Assembly: GCF_019469165.1 (NCBI RefSeq) | Contig: NZ_CP048263.1 | Location: 992,001-1,056,000 of the forward strand | Direction of reading: 5' to 3' | Length of the DNA: 64,000 nt | Source: Gilliamella sp. ESL0443 | GTDB taxonomy: Bacteria > Pseudomonadota > Gammaproteobacteria > Enterobacterales > Orbaceae | Part shown: positions 50,762 to 57,969 of the stretch, piece after piece | Layout: every line of letters begins with the position of its first letter | Position numbering within the stretch: the first letter of the stretch is position 1 | Position numbers and translations under genes: made by a program | The notes under the pieces: model-generated | Told to the model about the DNA's origin: nothing | Database searches by the model: none | Seen by the model: the letters and a program-made list of their open reading frames with translations, nothing else

Positions 50762-51697
50762 TTAGTTTACTTTATTAATCATATTATCTATTTCTTTTTT
50801 TTTAGCTAATTTAGATAGCCATTCTTGAGGAATATTCTTATAACTATATAATAACCCTGCTAATCCTCCAGTTACTGCTCCTGTTGTATCTGTATCTTCT
50901 CCTAAATTAACTGCTTTTAAGATTGCTTCACTATAATTTTGTGTTTGGAATAAACACCAAATGCTAGCCTCTAATGTATCTATAACATAGCCACTACTTT
51001 GTATGTCTTTTTCTTCTAATTTATATATTTTATTTTTTAAAAGGCGATCAAATTTTTTAATTTCGTTTGGTTGAATATTTTGTTCTAGTAAAAAAGAAGA
51101 AATGTGTTCTTGTGTTTTTAAATATATTTTTTCTAAATCTTTTTCATGTAATAAAAGCAATGCAAATTCCAGATAATAGAAACAAGCTATAATTGAGCGA
51201 ATATGTGCGTGGGTTATGGAAGAAACTTCCTTAACTATTTTAAATCTTTCTTTTGGAGAAGAAACATCTTTAAGTATTATTAATAAAGGCAATATTCGCA
51301 TTAAAGATACATTTCCATTCGAATATTCGTCATTCCCTCCTGCTAAAATGGGATTTATTCTTTGTTTCAGATTGTATATGGCTTCTTGGGTGGCTATACC
51401 TATATCAAAAACTTGATTATGTGCTCCCCAATATCCTTCATCATTCCACTCAATAAATTTATTTGCAACATCTTTAATGTTATAACCATTCATTATAATA
51501 GATTCGGCTAAACATAAGGTTAGAGAGCCATCATCTGAAAAAGTCCCTGACGGTTGATTATGAGTTCCATAACCAAACATATCTTTTGCAGGGTATTTTT
51601 TCATAATCTCTCTGGTTCTAAATTCATAGGGAACTCCTAATGCATCGCCTATTAAAACGCCATAAAGGATATTTTTTAGTAATTCTTTTTTTGTCAT
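50762..51697 (-). CDS. ADP-ribosylglycohydrolase, likely immunity to the ART tip (module D)
   Basis: A 311-residue protein of the ADP-ribosyl-hydrolase (DraG/ARH) family: GVLIGDALGVPYEF near the N-terminus, the metal-binding SGTFSDDGSLTLCLAES, and the C-terminal AVNLGEDTDTTGAVTGGLAGLLY. These residues bind the two Mg ions and ADP-ribose. It lies in the operon with an ADP-ribosyltransferase-like tip and would remove ADP-ribose from modified targets, as the Tri1 protein does for the Tre1 toxin in Serratia. It starts one base after the preceding gene. Confidence 0.88.
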   Translation of the reverse strand: MTKKELLKNILYGVLIGDALGVPYEFRTREIMKKYPAKDMFGYGTHNQPSGTFSDDGSLTLCLAESIIMNGYNIKDVANKFIEWNDEGYWGAHNQVFDIGIATQEAIYNLKQRINPILAGGNDEYSNGNVSLMRILPLLIILKDVSSPKERFKIVKEVSSITHAHIRSIIACFYYLEFALLLLHEKDLEKIYLKTQEHISSFLLEQNIQPNEIKKFDRLLKNKIYKLEEKDIQSSGYVIDTLEASIWCLFQTQNYSEAILKAVNLGEDTDTTGAVTGGLAGLLYSYKNIPQEWLSKLAKKKEIDNMINKVN

Positions 51698-51698
51698 T

Positions 51699-52181
51699 TT
51701 AATATGGTAAGCCTTCTATACTTTTTAACCATTGATTATAATAAGCATTCTGTTCTTCAAGTGTAACTACTTTTTCAATATCTTCTTCAGAAGAAAAAAT
51801 ACTAACTTTAGTTGTTTTATAATCAACTCTTTCCCCTAGGGATAATTTCATAGCATACAGAGTATTCTTAAGAAATTTAACCATATAATAATCTATACTA
51901 CAACCTTTTATAAGCATTTTTATGTTATAACTATCAGTATCTTTATAAAGTTTATAAAAAGCATCACTAGTTCTTATATCCTTTTCTTTAAAAGTCCTTC
52001 CTTCTTCATCATTATAAATGAAATAATAAACTTTATAATCTCCTTGAAAAGTATAAGGCTCCCTTGTCTTTAGATCTATAATTGTAGGGTTTTTTTCCTG
52101 TTTTATATCTAAATTTATTGTTGCTTTAATTTTTAATCCATTTGAATTTAAACATTCTATCTGAAAAAATTGATTCTCCAT
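51699..52181 (-). CDS. Module D accessory or immunity protein
   Basis: A 160-residue protein from the ATG at 52181 (MENQFFQIECLNSNGLKIKATINLDIK), four bases after the toxin stop. It contains LKTREPYTFQGDYKVYYFIYNDEEGRTFKEKD and SSEEDIEKVVTLEEQNAYYNQWL. No family is recognised. It lies between the ADP-ribosyltransferase tip and the ADP-ribosylglycohydrolase, so it could be a direct-binding immunity protein with the hydrolase as second protection, or an adaptor. Confidence 0.6.
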   Translation of the reverse strand: MENQFFQIECLNSNGLKIKATINLDIKQEKNPTIIDLKTREPYTFQGDYKVYYFIYNDEEGRTFKEKDIRTSDAFYKLYKDTDSYNIKMLIKGCSIDYYMVKFLKNTLYAMKLSLGERVDYKTTKVSIFSSEEDIEKVVTLEEQNAYYNQWLKSIEGLPY

Positions 52182-52185
52182 ATTA

Positions 52186-52710
52186 TTATTTACATTTTGT
52201 CCATTTAATATCATTAACATTATCAATATCCTCAATATTAGCATATCCTTTTATATTTTCATTAGGTATTTTTTTTATTACTGCAAATTCATTTTCATTG
52301 GGGAAAGGACTATTTTGTTTTAATCGTTCATTTACATTAATTCCTTTGCTATCATCAATTTCTATTTTATAAATATAACCAGTATCATAATATTCTTTAC
52401 CAAATTCGATTGTACTTTCTAAATTATATGAAGTAGAAATATATTGGGATTTTGTATTATTTTTAGCATAATCTAACAGGTCTACATTAGCATCTGGCTT
52501 ATATGCGCCAAATCCACCTCCTTTTTTTATTACATCTGGAGATCTCTCATCAAATCTGTAAACAGTTATAATATCTAGTCCAAAAGGATCAAAAAATGCA
52601 TTAGAATCATGCGCATACGCATATAAATTCGGGTTATTTCCTGCCAGTCCGATAGGGTCTTTGCTGATGTATGCGCCTGTTTGAGGATTATAGTAACGGA
52701 AACGATTATG
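52186..52710 (-). pseudogene. Orphan Rhs tip with enterotoxin/pertussis-like ADP-ribosyltransferase domain (module D)
   Basis: The frame is open from the point where Rhs homology begins (HNRFRYYNPQTGAYISKDPIGLAGNN) and has no in-frame start codon that I can find. After DPFGLD the tip reads ITVYRFDERSPDVIKKGGG (Arg), NTKSQYISTSYNLES (Ser-Thr-Ser) and NSPFPNENEFAVIKKIPNENIKGY (Glu-x-Glu). These align in order and spacing with the catalytic Arg, STS and ExE motifs of E. coli heat-labile enterotoxin A and its relatives, including the following IP...I.GW strand. It ends KWTKCK. About 174 codons remain; only the last 45 or so core residues are left. Confidence 0.75.
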
Positions 52711-52795
52711 AAAAAGAAGTAGATAATGTAATTCAGAATTTTAAAACTAAAAAGACTTAAAGATAATTTATCTAACGCTTTAAATAGATTAGAAA

Positions 52796-52828
52796 TAACA
52801 AACCAACCTAAAAGGTTGGCTTGTTATT
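52796..52828 (-). terminator. Terminator of module C
   Basis: AACCAACC and GGTTGG pair around TAAAA, directly after the SUKH-like stop on the minus strand. Confidence 0.7.
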
Positions 52829-52829
52829 A

Positions 52830-53252
52830 TCAATTTAATTCAAAGAAATCTTCTAAAAATTCATTAAAACTATTCCATTCTTTATCAAAATTATTATTTT
52901 TTAGTTTATCAATATTTCCACCCTCTATGAGTACAACATGCTCATTTTCTTTATTATATAACAAATAATCTTCTGTCTCTAAGTTAAATAATGAAATATA
53001 CTTTAAAGGGACTTGTTCTTTCTCATGCAATATCTGTGTGACATTATCATCTGTACTTAAATCTGCTGCTATATCATATAATAAACCATATTTACCATAA
53101 TATTCATCACTATATTTCGATACAAATTCAAAAAATGCACTATTGGGATTAATGTGGTATTTTGATAAAGTATTTTTATATTTTTCTTGGAACTCTGGAA
53201 GAACAGTACCATATTCTTCATCTAAATAGTTTTTAATATTTTGTTTTAACAT
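52830..53252 (-). CDS. SUKH (SMI1/KNR4)-like immunity protein (module C)
   Basis: A 140-residue acidic protein: LKQNIKNYLDEEYGTVLPEFQEKYKNTLSKYHINPNSAFFEFVSKYSD, LYDIAADLSTD, YISLFNLETEDYLLYNKENEHVVLIEGG, FNEFLEDFFEL. Size, the strand pattern and the terminal SFNEFLEDFF resemble SUKH immunity proteins, which often accompany HNH-type nuclease toxins. It starts one base after the toxin stop. Family assignment is moderate. Confidence 0.65.
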   Translation of the reverse strand: MLKQNIKNYLDEEYGTVLPEFQEKYKNTLSKYHINPNSAFFEFVSKYSDEYYGKYGLLYDIAADLSTDDNVTQILHEKEQVPLKYISLFNLETEDYLLYNKENEHVVLIEGGNIDKLKNNNFDKEWNSFNEFLEDFFELN

Positions 53253-53253
53253 A

Positions 53254-54279
53254 TTATTTACATTCTATTTTTAATTTTCTTGTTTCTATTTCAGCATTAG
53301 CTCTATCTTTCCAATATTGTTTTCTATCAACATCAAAGGCTTTTCTATCAACTGGATCATACGGATTAAATTTAGTCCCATCAGGATTAGGAGTTACTCT
53401 ATATGGATGTAAAGCATTTGTATGTCCATATTGCTGATGTGAAGTAGCTGACAATTCAAATAGAGGGCCATGTGCTTGTTGTTTGGAATGGTGTAAATTT
53501 ATAGATTTGCCATCTGCTCCTATAGGAGCTAGTCCTCCTAAAGCTCTATCTAAATTAGTTCTACCTTTAGAATCAATTAAATCCCAATTTACATCTTTTT
53601 GGAAAATTTTGTAAGTATACCCTGTTCCTCCTTTACTAGGATCAGGAGCCGTCCAATCAATAACACTAAAGATATCTAACCCAAACGGATCTATCCATGT
53701 ATTACTATCATGCGTATAGGCATAAAAATTCGGGTTATTACCTGCTAACCCTATCGGGTCTTGGCTTATATAAGTTCCCGTATTACTGTCATAATATCTG
53801 AAACGATTGTAATAAAGCCCCGTTTCTATATCCTCATACTGCCCCAGTTGCCTGAACGGAATAAATAACTTATTGTTAAAGATATCTTCCCGTATTCTGC
53901 CATAGATGTCAAATTCTACCTGCCAAACCAGCTTACCTTTATCATCATAGGCCTGAGCGGGTCTGCCCAAATAATCCGATACAATCGAGTAGGACTTGCC
54001 CTCGCTTAACTTAGCAGTGGGTACTAAACTTCCTTCCTCATAAACCCAAGTGGTCAGATTTTCAACCGGTTCGGGCTGTTCCAACATAAGCATTCCCAGC
54101 TCATCAGAAACAACCTTTGGACGCCGTTCACACTCATAAAACCACTCATGCAATATTGCATTACCATCCCAAAGATAGCGATAAATCTTTGTATTTGCAA
54201 TTTTCGCTGTTCTTCTTCCTAACGCGTCGTATTCAAAACGGATCCATTTCCCCTGAGGATTGCGTACTGCTTGTAACAT
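53254..54279 (-). CDS. Orphan Rhs C-terminal fragment with LHH nuclease tip (module C)
   Basis: Residues 1-200 are Rhs core ending DPFGL. The tip (201-341) holds GKSINLHHSKQQAHGPLFELSATSHQQYGHTNALHPY, the LHH signature (residues 262-264) of the HNH/Endonuclease VII superfamily, then NPYDPVDRKAFDVDRKQYWKDRANAEIE and ends LKIECK. Core text stays open upstream to about 54620 (RYSKSELKQYDKIRKKRTLENSDPPQW), where TAA cuts it; there is no full gene. Such tips cleave DNA in target cells. Confidence 0.78.
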   Translation of the reverse strand: MLQAVRNPQGKWIRFEYDALGRRTAKIANTKIYRYLWDGNAILHEWFYECERRPKVVSDELGMLMLEQPEPVENLTTWVYEEGSLVPTAKLSEGKSYSIVSDYLGRPAQAYDDKGKLVWQVEFDIYGRIREDIFNNKLFIPFRQLGQYEDIETGLYYNRFRYYDSNTGTYISQDPIGLAGNNPNFYAYTHDSNTWIDPFGLDIFSVIDWTAPDPSKGGTGYTYKIFQKDVNWDLIDSKGRTNLDRALGGLAPIGADGKSINLHHSKQQAHGPLFELSATSHQQYGHTNALHPYRVTPNPDGTKFNPYDPVDRKAFDVDRKQYWKDRANAEIETRKLKIECK

Positions 54280-54639
54280 TCCGTTGCCCTGCCATTGGTA
54301 TTCCCATTCACCTTGTTGCCATTGTGGAGGGTCAGAATTTTCAAGCGTTCTTTTTTTTCGTATTTTATCGTATTGTTTGAGTTCGGATTTGGAATATCGC
54401 CGTATTTCGGCCTTACGGTCAAATTCATTTTCTTCAATCCAAAAATTGTTCTTAGAATTTATATTTTCACTTAAGAAAGATGAATTTTTGGGTAAGTTAT
54501 TGGCAGAATTTTTAAAATTTATCGGAGTTTTTAAAATAAGATTTCCCTGTTTATCATAAATATAATTCCAATTTTTATCCTTTAAAATCTTACCCGATGC
54601 CCCATATATTTGATCGGATTATTGTGGATCGGAATACAA

Positions 54640-54870
54640 ATTTTATAAAAATCAATTTTTATAAAACGGAAAAGAATCCTTAATTCTTAAGAATTTTTAA
54701 TTAATTTACTATATCTAAAATTGATTCCTGATGATAAGAATTTAGGTTTTACGCTTAACTCTAGTTGTAGTATTGCACAAACACCCCTTATAGACGAGAA
54801 TCGGAATTGTTAGAGAAACTAAATTGATTGTTAAACCAAAAAGCCAACTTCTAAAGTTGGCTTTTTATAA
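54640..54870 (+). repeat. Repeat copy R3: shortened plus-strand ORF remnant plus terminator
   Basis: It starts like R1 (TTAATT...TACTATATCTAAAATTGA, then the frame with KNLGFTLNS) but is internally deleted, rejoining at ESELLEKLN and stop. The hairpin AAAGCCAAC / GTTGGCTTT at about 54838-54868 terminates module B on the minus strand. Confidence 0.55.
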
Positions 54871-55188
54871 AATTTATAATTTTATTTTTAATTAAAGTTT
54901 TATTTTCTACAAGATCGTTAGTAGTAATCACAAGCATACTTTTATTATCAAAATCACTTAAAAAATCATTGAAATCAATGTCAGGATCTTGAATAATCTT
55001 AATGATTTGTGTTTGATTAAAATTAATTAAGCTAATGATTGGATCTAAATCTTCAAAAAAATTACCGTTACTATAACGAGTTTTAAAGAATGGAAATTGC
55101 CAATTATCTATTTCATCAGATTCAATTAATAAATCAGTAATAAAGTAATACCATTTTTTTTTAATTCGAGTATGTGAGGTGTTTTCAT
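54851..55188 (-). pseudogene. Immunity gene of decayed module B (frameshift in an A9 tract)
   Basis: The natural start is the ATG at 55188, overlapping the toxin stop as ATGA and giving MKTPHILELKK. This frame breaks at nine A (55154-55162), whereas the downstream frame WYYFITDLLIESDEIDNWQFPFFKTRYSNG continues to 54851. One extra A would join them. A TTG start at 55192 reads the downstream frame directly and may give a 113-residue product. It could be a true mutation, a phase-variable tract or a read error. Family not recognised. Confidence 0.55.
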
Positions 55189-55840
55189 ACAAAAGCTTTC
55201 CCTGTAATTATTTCAATGTCTATTCTAACATCTTTAGTACCTTTTATTAAGAAAGTTTTACTTACAGGTGCATCCGCTCCACCATTTTTACCAGCATTAA
55301 TAATCCACTTTTTTAGCTTTATCAATAGCTTCTTGTCTTGCTTTACGTTCTCCCTTTGTTAAACTTTCAGTTAATTCATCTAACATAGATAGCCCTTCCT
55401 TTGACGTTGGTGGAGTCGCTCTATTCCATGATACAGATTTTTCTAAACCATCACCTTGAGCTTGAATTATCACCTTATGTCAATCCAACCCGAACGGATC
55501 GACCATCGTATTGCTATCATGCACATACGCATAAAAATTCGGGTTGTTTCCTTCAAGTTTTATAGGGTCTTGGCTTATATAAGTTCCTGTATTACTGTCG
55601 TAATATCGGAAACGATTGTAATAAAGCCCGTCTAGTTCCTTATCTTCGTACTGCCTCAGTTGCCTGAACGGAATAAACGGCTGATTGTTAAAGGTATCTT
55701 CCCGAATTATGCCATAGATGTCAAATTCCACCTGTCAAACCAGCTCACCTTTATCACAATAGGCCTGAATCGGTCTGCCCAAATAATCCTATACAATTGA
55801 GTAAGACTTGCCCTCGCATAACTTAGCAGTAGGAAGATAG
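55185..55840 (-). pseudogene. Decayed Rhs core plus toxin tip (module B)
   Basis: Core homology starts at about 55840 (PTAKLCEGKSYSIV). Stops interrupt it at 55789-55791 (TAG), at 55735-55737 (Trp to TGA) and at 55480-55482 immediately after DPFGLD. The tip (HKVIIQAQGDGLEKSVSWNRA, then GLSMLDELTESLTKGERKARQEAIDKAKK) shifts frame at six A (55309-55314) and continues WIINAGKNGGADAPVSKTFLIKGTKDVRIDIEIITGKAFV to 55185. At least four lesions make it a dead toxin. Confidence 0.75.
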
Positions 55841-56146
55841 CTTTACACTTCTTAATTTTTAAAATTAAGAATTTAAAACAGCTCGAAAAACACTGAAAAA
55901 ACAAAAAAGCGCTAAATCGCCAAAAATACGTAAAAAAACATTCTCAAACCGCCAAATACAAATTGATAGTTTGTAATAAGGTGGAAATGTTGAACAGTAA
56001 AGGGATTTAAGCAATTTTTATAAATGCGTGGCTTTGCCACTCCTTTTTTTGCCCCTTTTTTTCTTTTTGACACAAAGAAACTGCTTTTCTCGAAGCGGTT
56101 TTTTATCTACTTGATGTTTTTTTTAATATTCTATTTTCTAAATCAA
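55841..56146. other. Spacer between modules A and B with hairpins
   Basis: About 300 bases without a gene. Visible are a palindrome at 55851-55873 (TTCTTAATTTT / AAAATTAAGAA) and a plus-strand terminator at 56028-56050 (GTGGC TTT GCCAC then TCC and seven T). A T-rich stretch ends GAAGCGGTTTTTT at about 56092-56104 and recurs at 48935-48975. It may be the leftover of a deleted plus-strand gene. Confidence 0.4.
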
Positions 56147-56180
56147 AAAGAGGCTGTCTCAAAAGTGAGACAACCTCTTT
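56147..56180. terminator. Terminator after module A immunity gene
   Basis: AAAGAGG-C-TGTCTC pairs with GAGACA-A-CCTCTTT, with T-runs on both sides; it works on either strand. Confidence 0.85.
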
Positions 56181-56182
56181 TT

Positions 56183-56542
56183 CTATTTTTGACATAGACT
56201 ATATTCATAATCTTTAAAAATATATTCAAGCCAACATCCTGTATCTTTGCTAAATCCTTTCAATTCCAAAATATTGTCTTTAGCTAAAATTTCTTGAATG
56301 AATTCGAACGATTCATATTCTGAAATTGATAAATTTTTCTCTATGAATTTTGAAAATGGTTGTTCTGAAATATATACTTTTATTTTAAACTCTTTCCAAT
56401 TATTAATCTGGAGTTCTACATTTTGAATAAATTCTTTTTTTTGAATATCATATGCCTGTTCAAAAAAAATACTTACAAAATTGTTATCTACTATTGTATT
56501 TGTAACATTACAATCTGCTACGCTTATGTTAATTAAATCCAT
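56183..56542 (-). CDS. Probable immunity protein (module A)
   Basis: A 119-residue protein (MDLINISVADCNVTNTIVDNNFVSIFFEQAYD...) with strand-rich text and acidic C-terminal FIQEILAKDNILELKGFSKDTGCWLEYIFKDYEYS. It resembles the general form of small beta-sandwich immunity proteins, but no family is named. It begins 9 bases after the toxin stop and ends at a strong terminator. Role inferred from gene order. Confidence 0.6.
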   Translation of the reverse strand: MDLINISVADCNVTNTIVDNNFVSIFFEQAYDIQKKEFIQNVELQINNWKEFKIKVYISEQPFSKFIEKNLSISEYESFEFIQEILAKDNILELKGFSKDTGCWLEYIFKDYEYSLCQK

Positions 56543-56551
56543 TAGTTTATC

Positions 56552-57166
56552 TTATGTGCATTTTATTTTTATATGAGCATCTGGGGATTTTGAATCAACT
56601 TTATTTCCGTTAATATTTAAAGAATTTCCATTATTATCATATAAATGAACATGGTCATATTTAGTAACGGCATCAGGTGGATCTATCCTTACAGCTGTAT
56701 TTCCTGTATCAGTATATTTCCATTGCATAAATTGTCCATCAGGAGATCCTCCTTTCCATGAAATATTTTCAACACCTGATAAAATTTCACCAATTTGGTC
56801 TCTCCTCATATTGCCTAAATCTAACCCAACTAAAGGATTAAGCCCAAACGGATCCACCCAAGTATTGCTATCATGCGTATACGCATATAAATTCGGGTTA
56901 TTACCTGCTAACCCTATCGGGTCTTGGCTTATATAAGTTCCCGTATTACTGTCGTAATATCGGAAACGATTGTAATAAAGCCCGTCTAGTTCCTTATCTT
57001 CGTATTGCCCTAGTTGCCTGAATGGAATAAATGACTTATTGTTAAAGGTATCTTCCCGTATTCTGCCATAGATGTCAAACTCAACCAGCCAAACCAATTC
57101 ACCTTTATCATCATAGGCCTGAGCGGGTCTACCCAAATAATCCGATACAATTGAGTAGGACTTGTC
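56552..57166 (-). pseudogene. Orphan Rhs fragment with His-rich toxin tip (module A)
   Basis: The frame is open from 57166, just after a GAG-to-TAG change (57167-57169). It carries the last 100 core residues (YSIVSDYLGRPAQAYDD to VDPFGLN) and a tip of 95 residues: VGLDLGNMRRDQIGEILSGVENISWKGGSPDGQFMQWKYTDTG, then DPPDAVTKYDHVHLYDNNGNSLN and SPDAHIKIKCT. The DHVH and DAHI histidines look catalytic, as in small metal-independent RNase toxins, but I do not assign a family. A TTG at 57136 could start a 194-residue product. Confidence 0.65.
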
Positions 57167-57285
57167 CTAGCATAGCTGATAGACACCTATAAAAAACGGG
57201 TAACTGTCAGATCAGGTTTGAGTTACTACATCTAAGATTTTACTTGCATAAAATAAAATTGAACTTCATAAAATTTATATTAAAT

Positions 57286-57969
57286 TTAATGTTTATAACC
57301 AATCCCATGAACAGTTTTAATTAAAGTTGGTGTGGATGGATTAATTTCTATTTGTTTTCTCAATTTTGAAATATGTTGATCGAGCGTTCTGCTATTAGGT
57401 AAAAAATCATATCCCCAAACGTAATCAAAAAGCATATCTCGAGTAACAACCTGATTTTTAAATTGATATAAACACTCTAAAATCTTAATTTCTCTTAAGG
57501 TTAATTCGATAACCTGATCGTTTCTTTTTGCATACAATTCGGAAGAATAGACATTTAAATCACCAAATTGAAAATAATCTTCTTTAGAGCAATTTGAATA
57601 TTTTGATTTTAAGTAACGTTTGGCAATTGCCTTGATTCTTGCCCTAAGTTCATGAATACCAAATGGCTTATTCATATAATCATCAGCACCGAGCTCTAAT
57701 CCAATTACTCGGTCGATCTCTTCATCTTTAGCAGATAAAAATAGAATTGGCACATCCTCATTTAATTTACGAATTTCACGACAAACAGAATAACCGTCAA
57801 GTTCAGGCATCATAATATCTAAAATAATAAAATCGGGTTGATGTTGATTAAACATTTCAAGTGCAACTTTACCATCATTTGCTTTGATAATCGTATAACC
57901 TTCTTTTTCTAGAAGATCTGACATACCATTAAGAATATGCTTATCGTCTTCAGCAATTAAAATCTTCAT
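57286..57969 (-). CDS. OmpR-family response regulator
   Basis: A 227-residue protein with a receiver domain (acidic pocket EDD, phospho-acceptor Asp51 in FIILDIMMPELDG, Thr/Ser in LFLSAKDE, Lys in YMNKPFG) and a winged-helix DNA-binding domain (LTLREIKILECLYQFKNQVVTRDMLFDYVWG, RTLDQHISKLRKQIE, TVHGIGY). Its start overlaps the kinase gene by 20 bases, so the pair is translationally coupled. The regulon is unknown. Confidence 0.93.
   Translation of the reverse strand: MKILIAEDDKHILNGMSDLLEKEGYTIIKANDGKVALEMFNQHQPDFIILDIMMPELDGYSVCREIRKLNEDVPILFLSAKDEEIDRVIGLELGADDYMNKPFGIHELRARIKAIAKRYLKSKYSNCSKEDYFQFGDLNVYSSELYAKRNDQVIELTLREIKILECLYQFKNQVVTRDMLFDYVWGYDFLPNSRTLDQHISKLRKQIEINPSTPTLIKTVHGIGYKH

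Noticed and set aside
54219..54437. Minus-strand 72-residue frame MKKMNLTVRPKYGD
   Set aside because: It is the Rhs core read in the wrong phase; the right phase gives EENEFDRKAEIRRYSKSEL.
55707..55904. Minus-strand 65-residue frame in module B
   Set aside because: Off-phase reading of decayed Rhs core with no homology of its own.
56147..56180. Inverted repeat as a transposon end
   Set aside because: It forms one compact hairpin with T-runs right after an immunity stop codon, so a terminator explains it better.
46086..57170. CRISPR array or insertion sequence as the cause of repeats in the island
   Set aside because: The repeats are hundreds of bases long, coding, and irregularly spaced; no transposase frame or terminal inverted repeats could be recognised.
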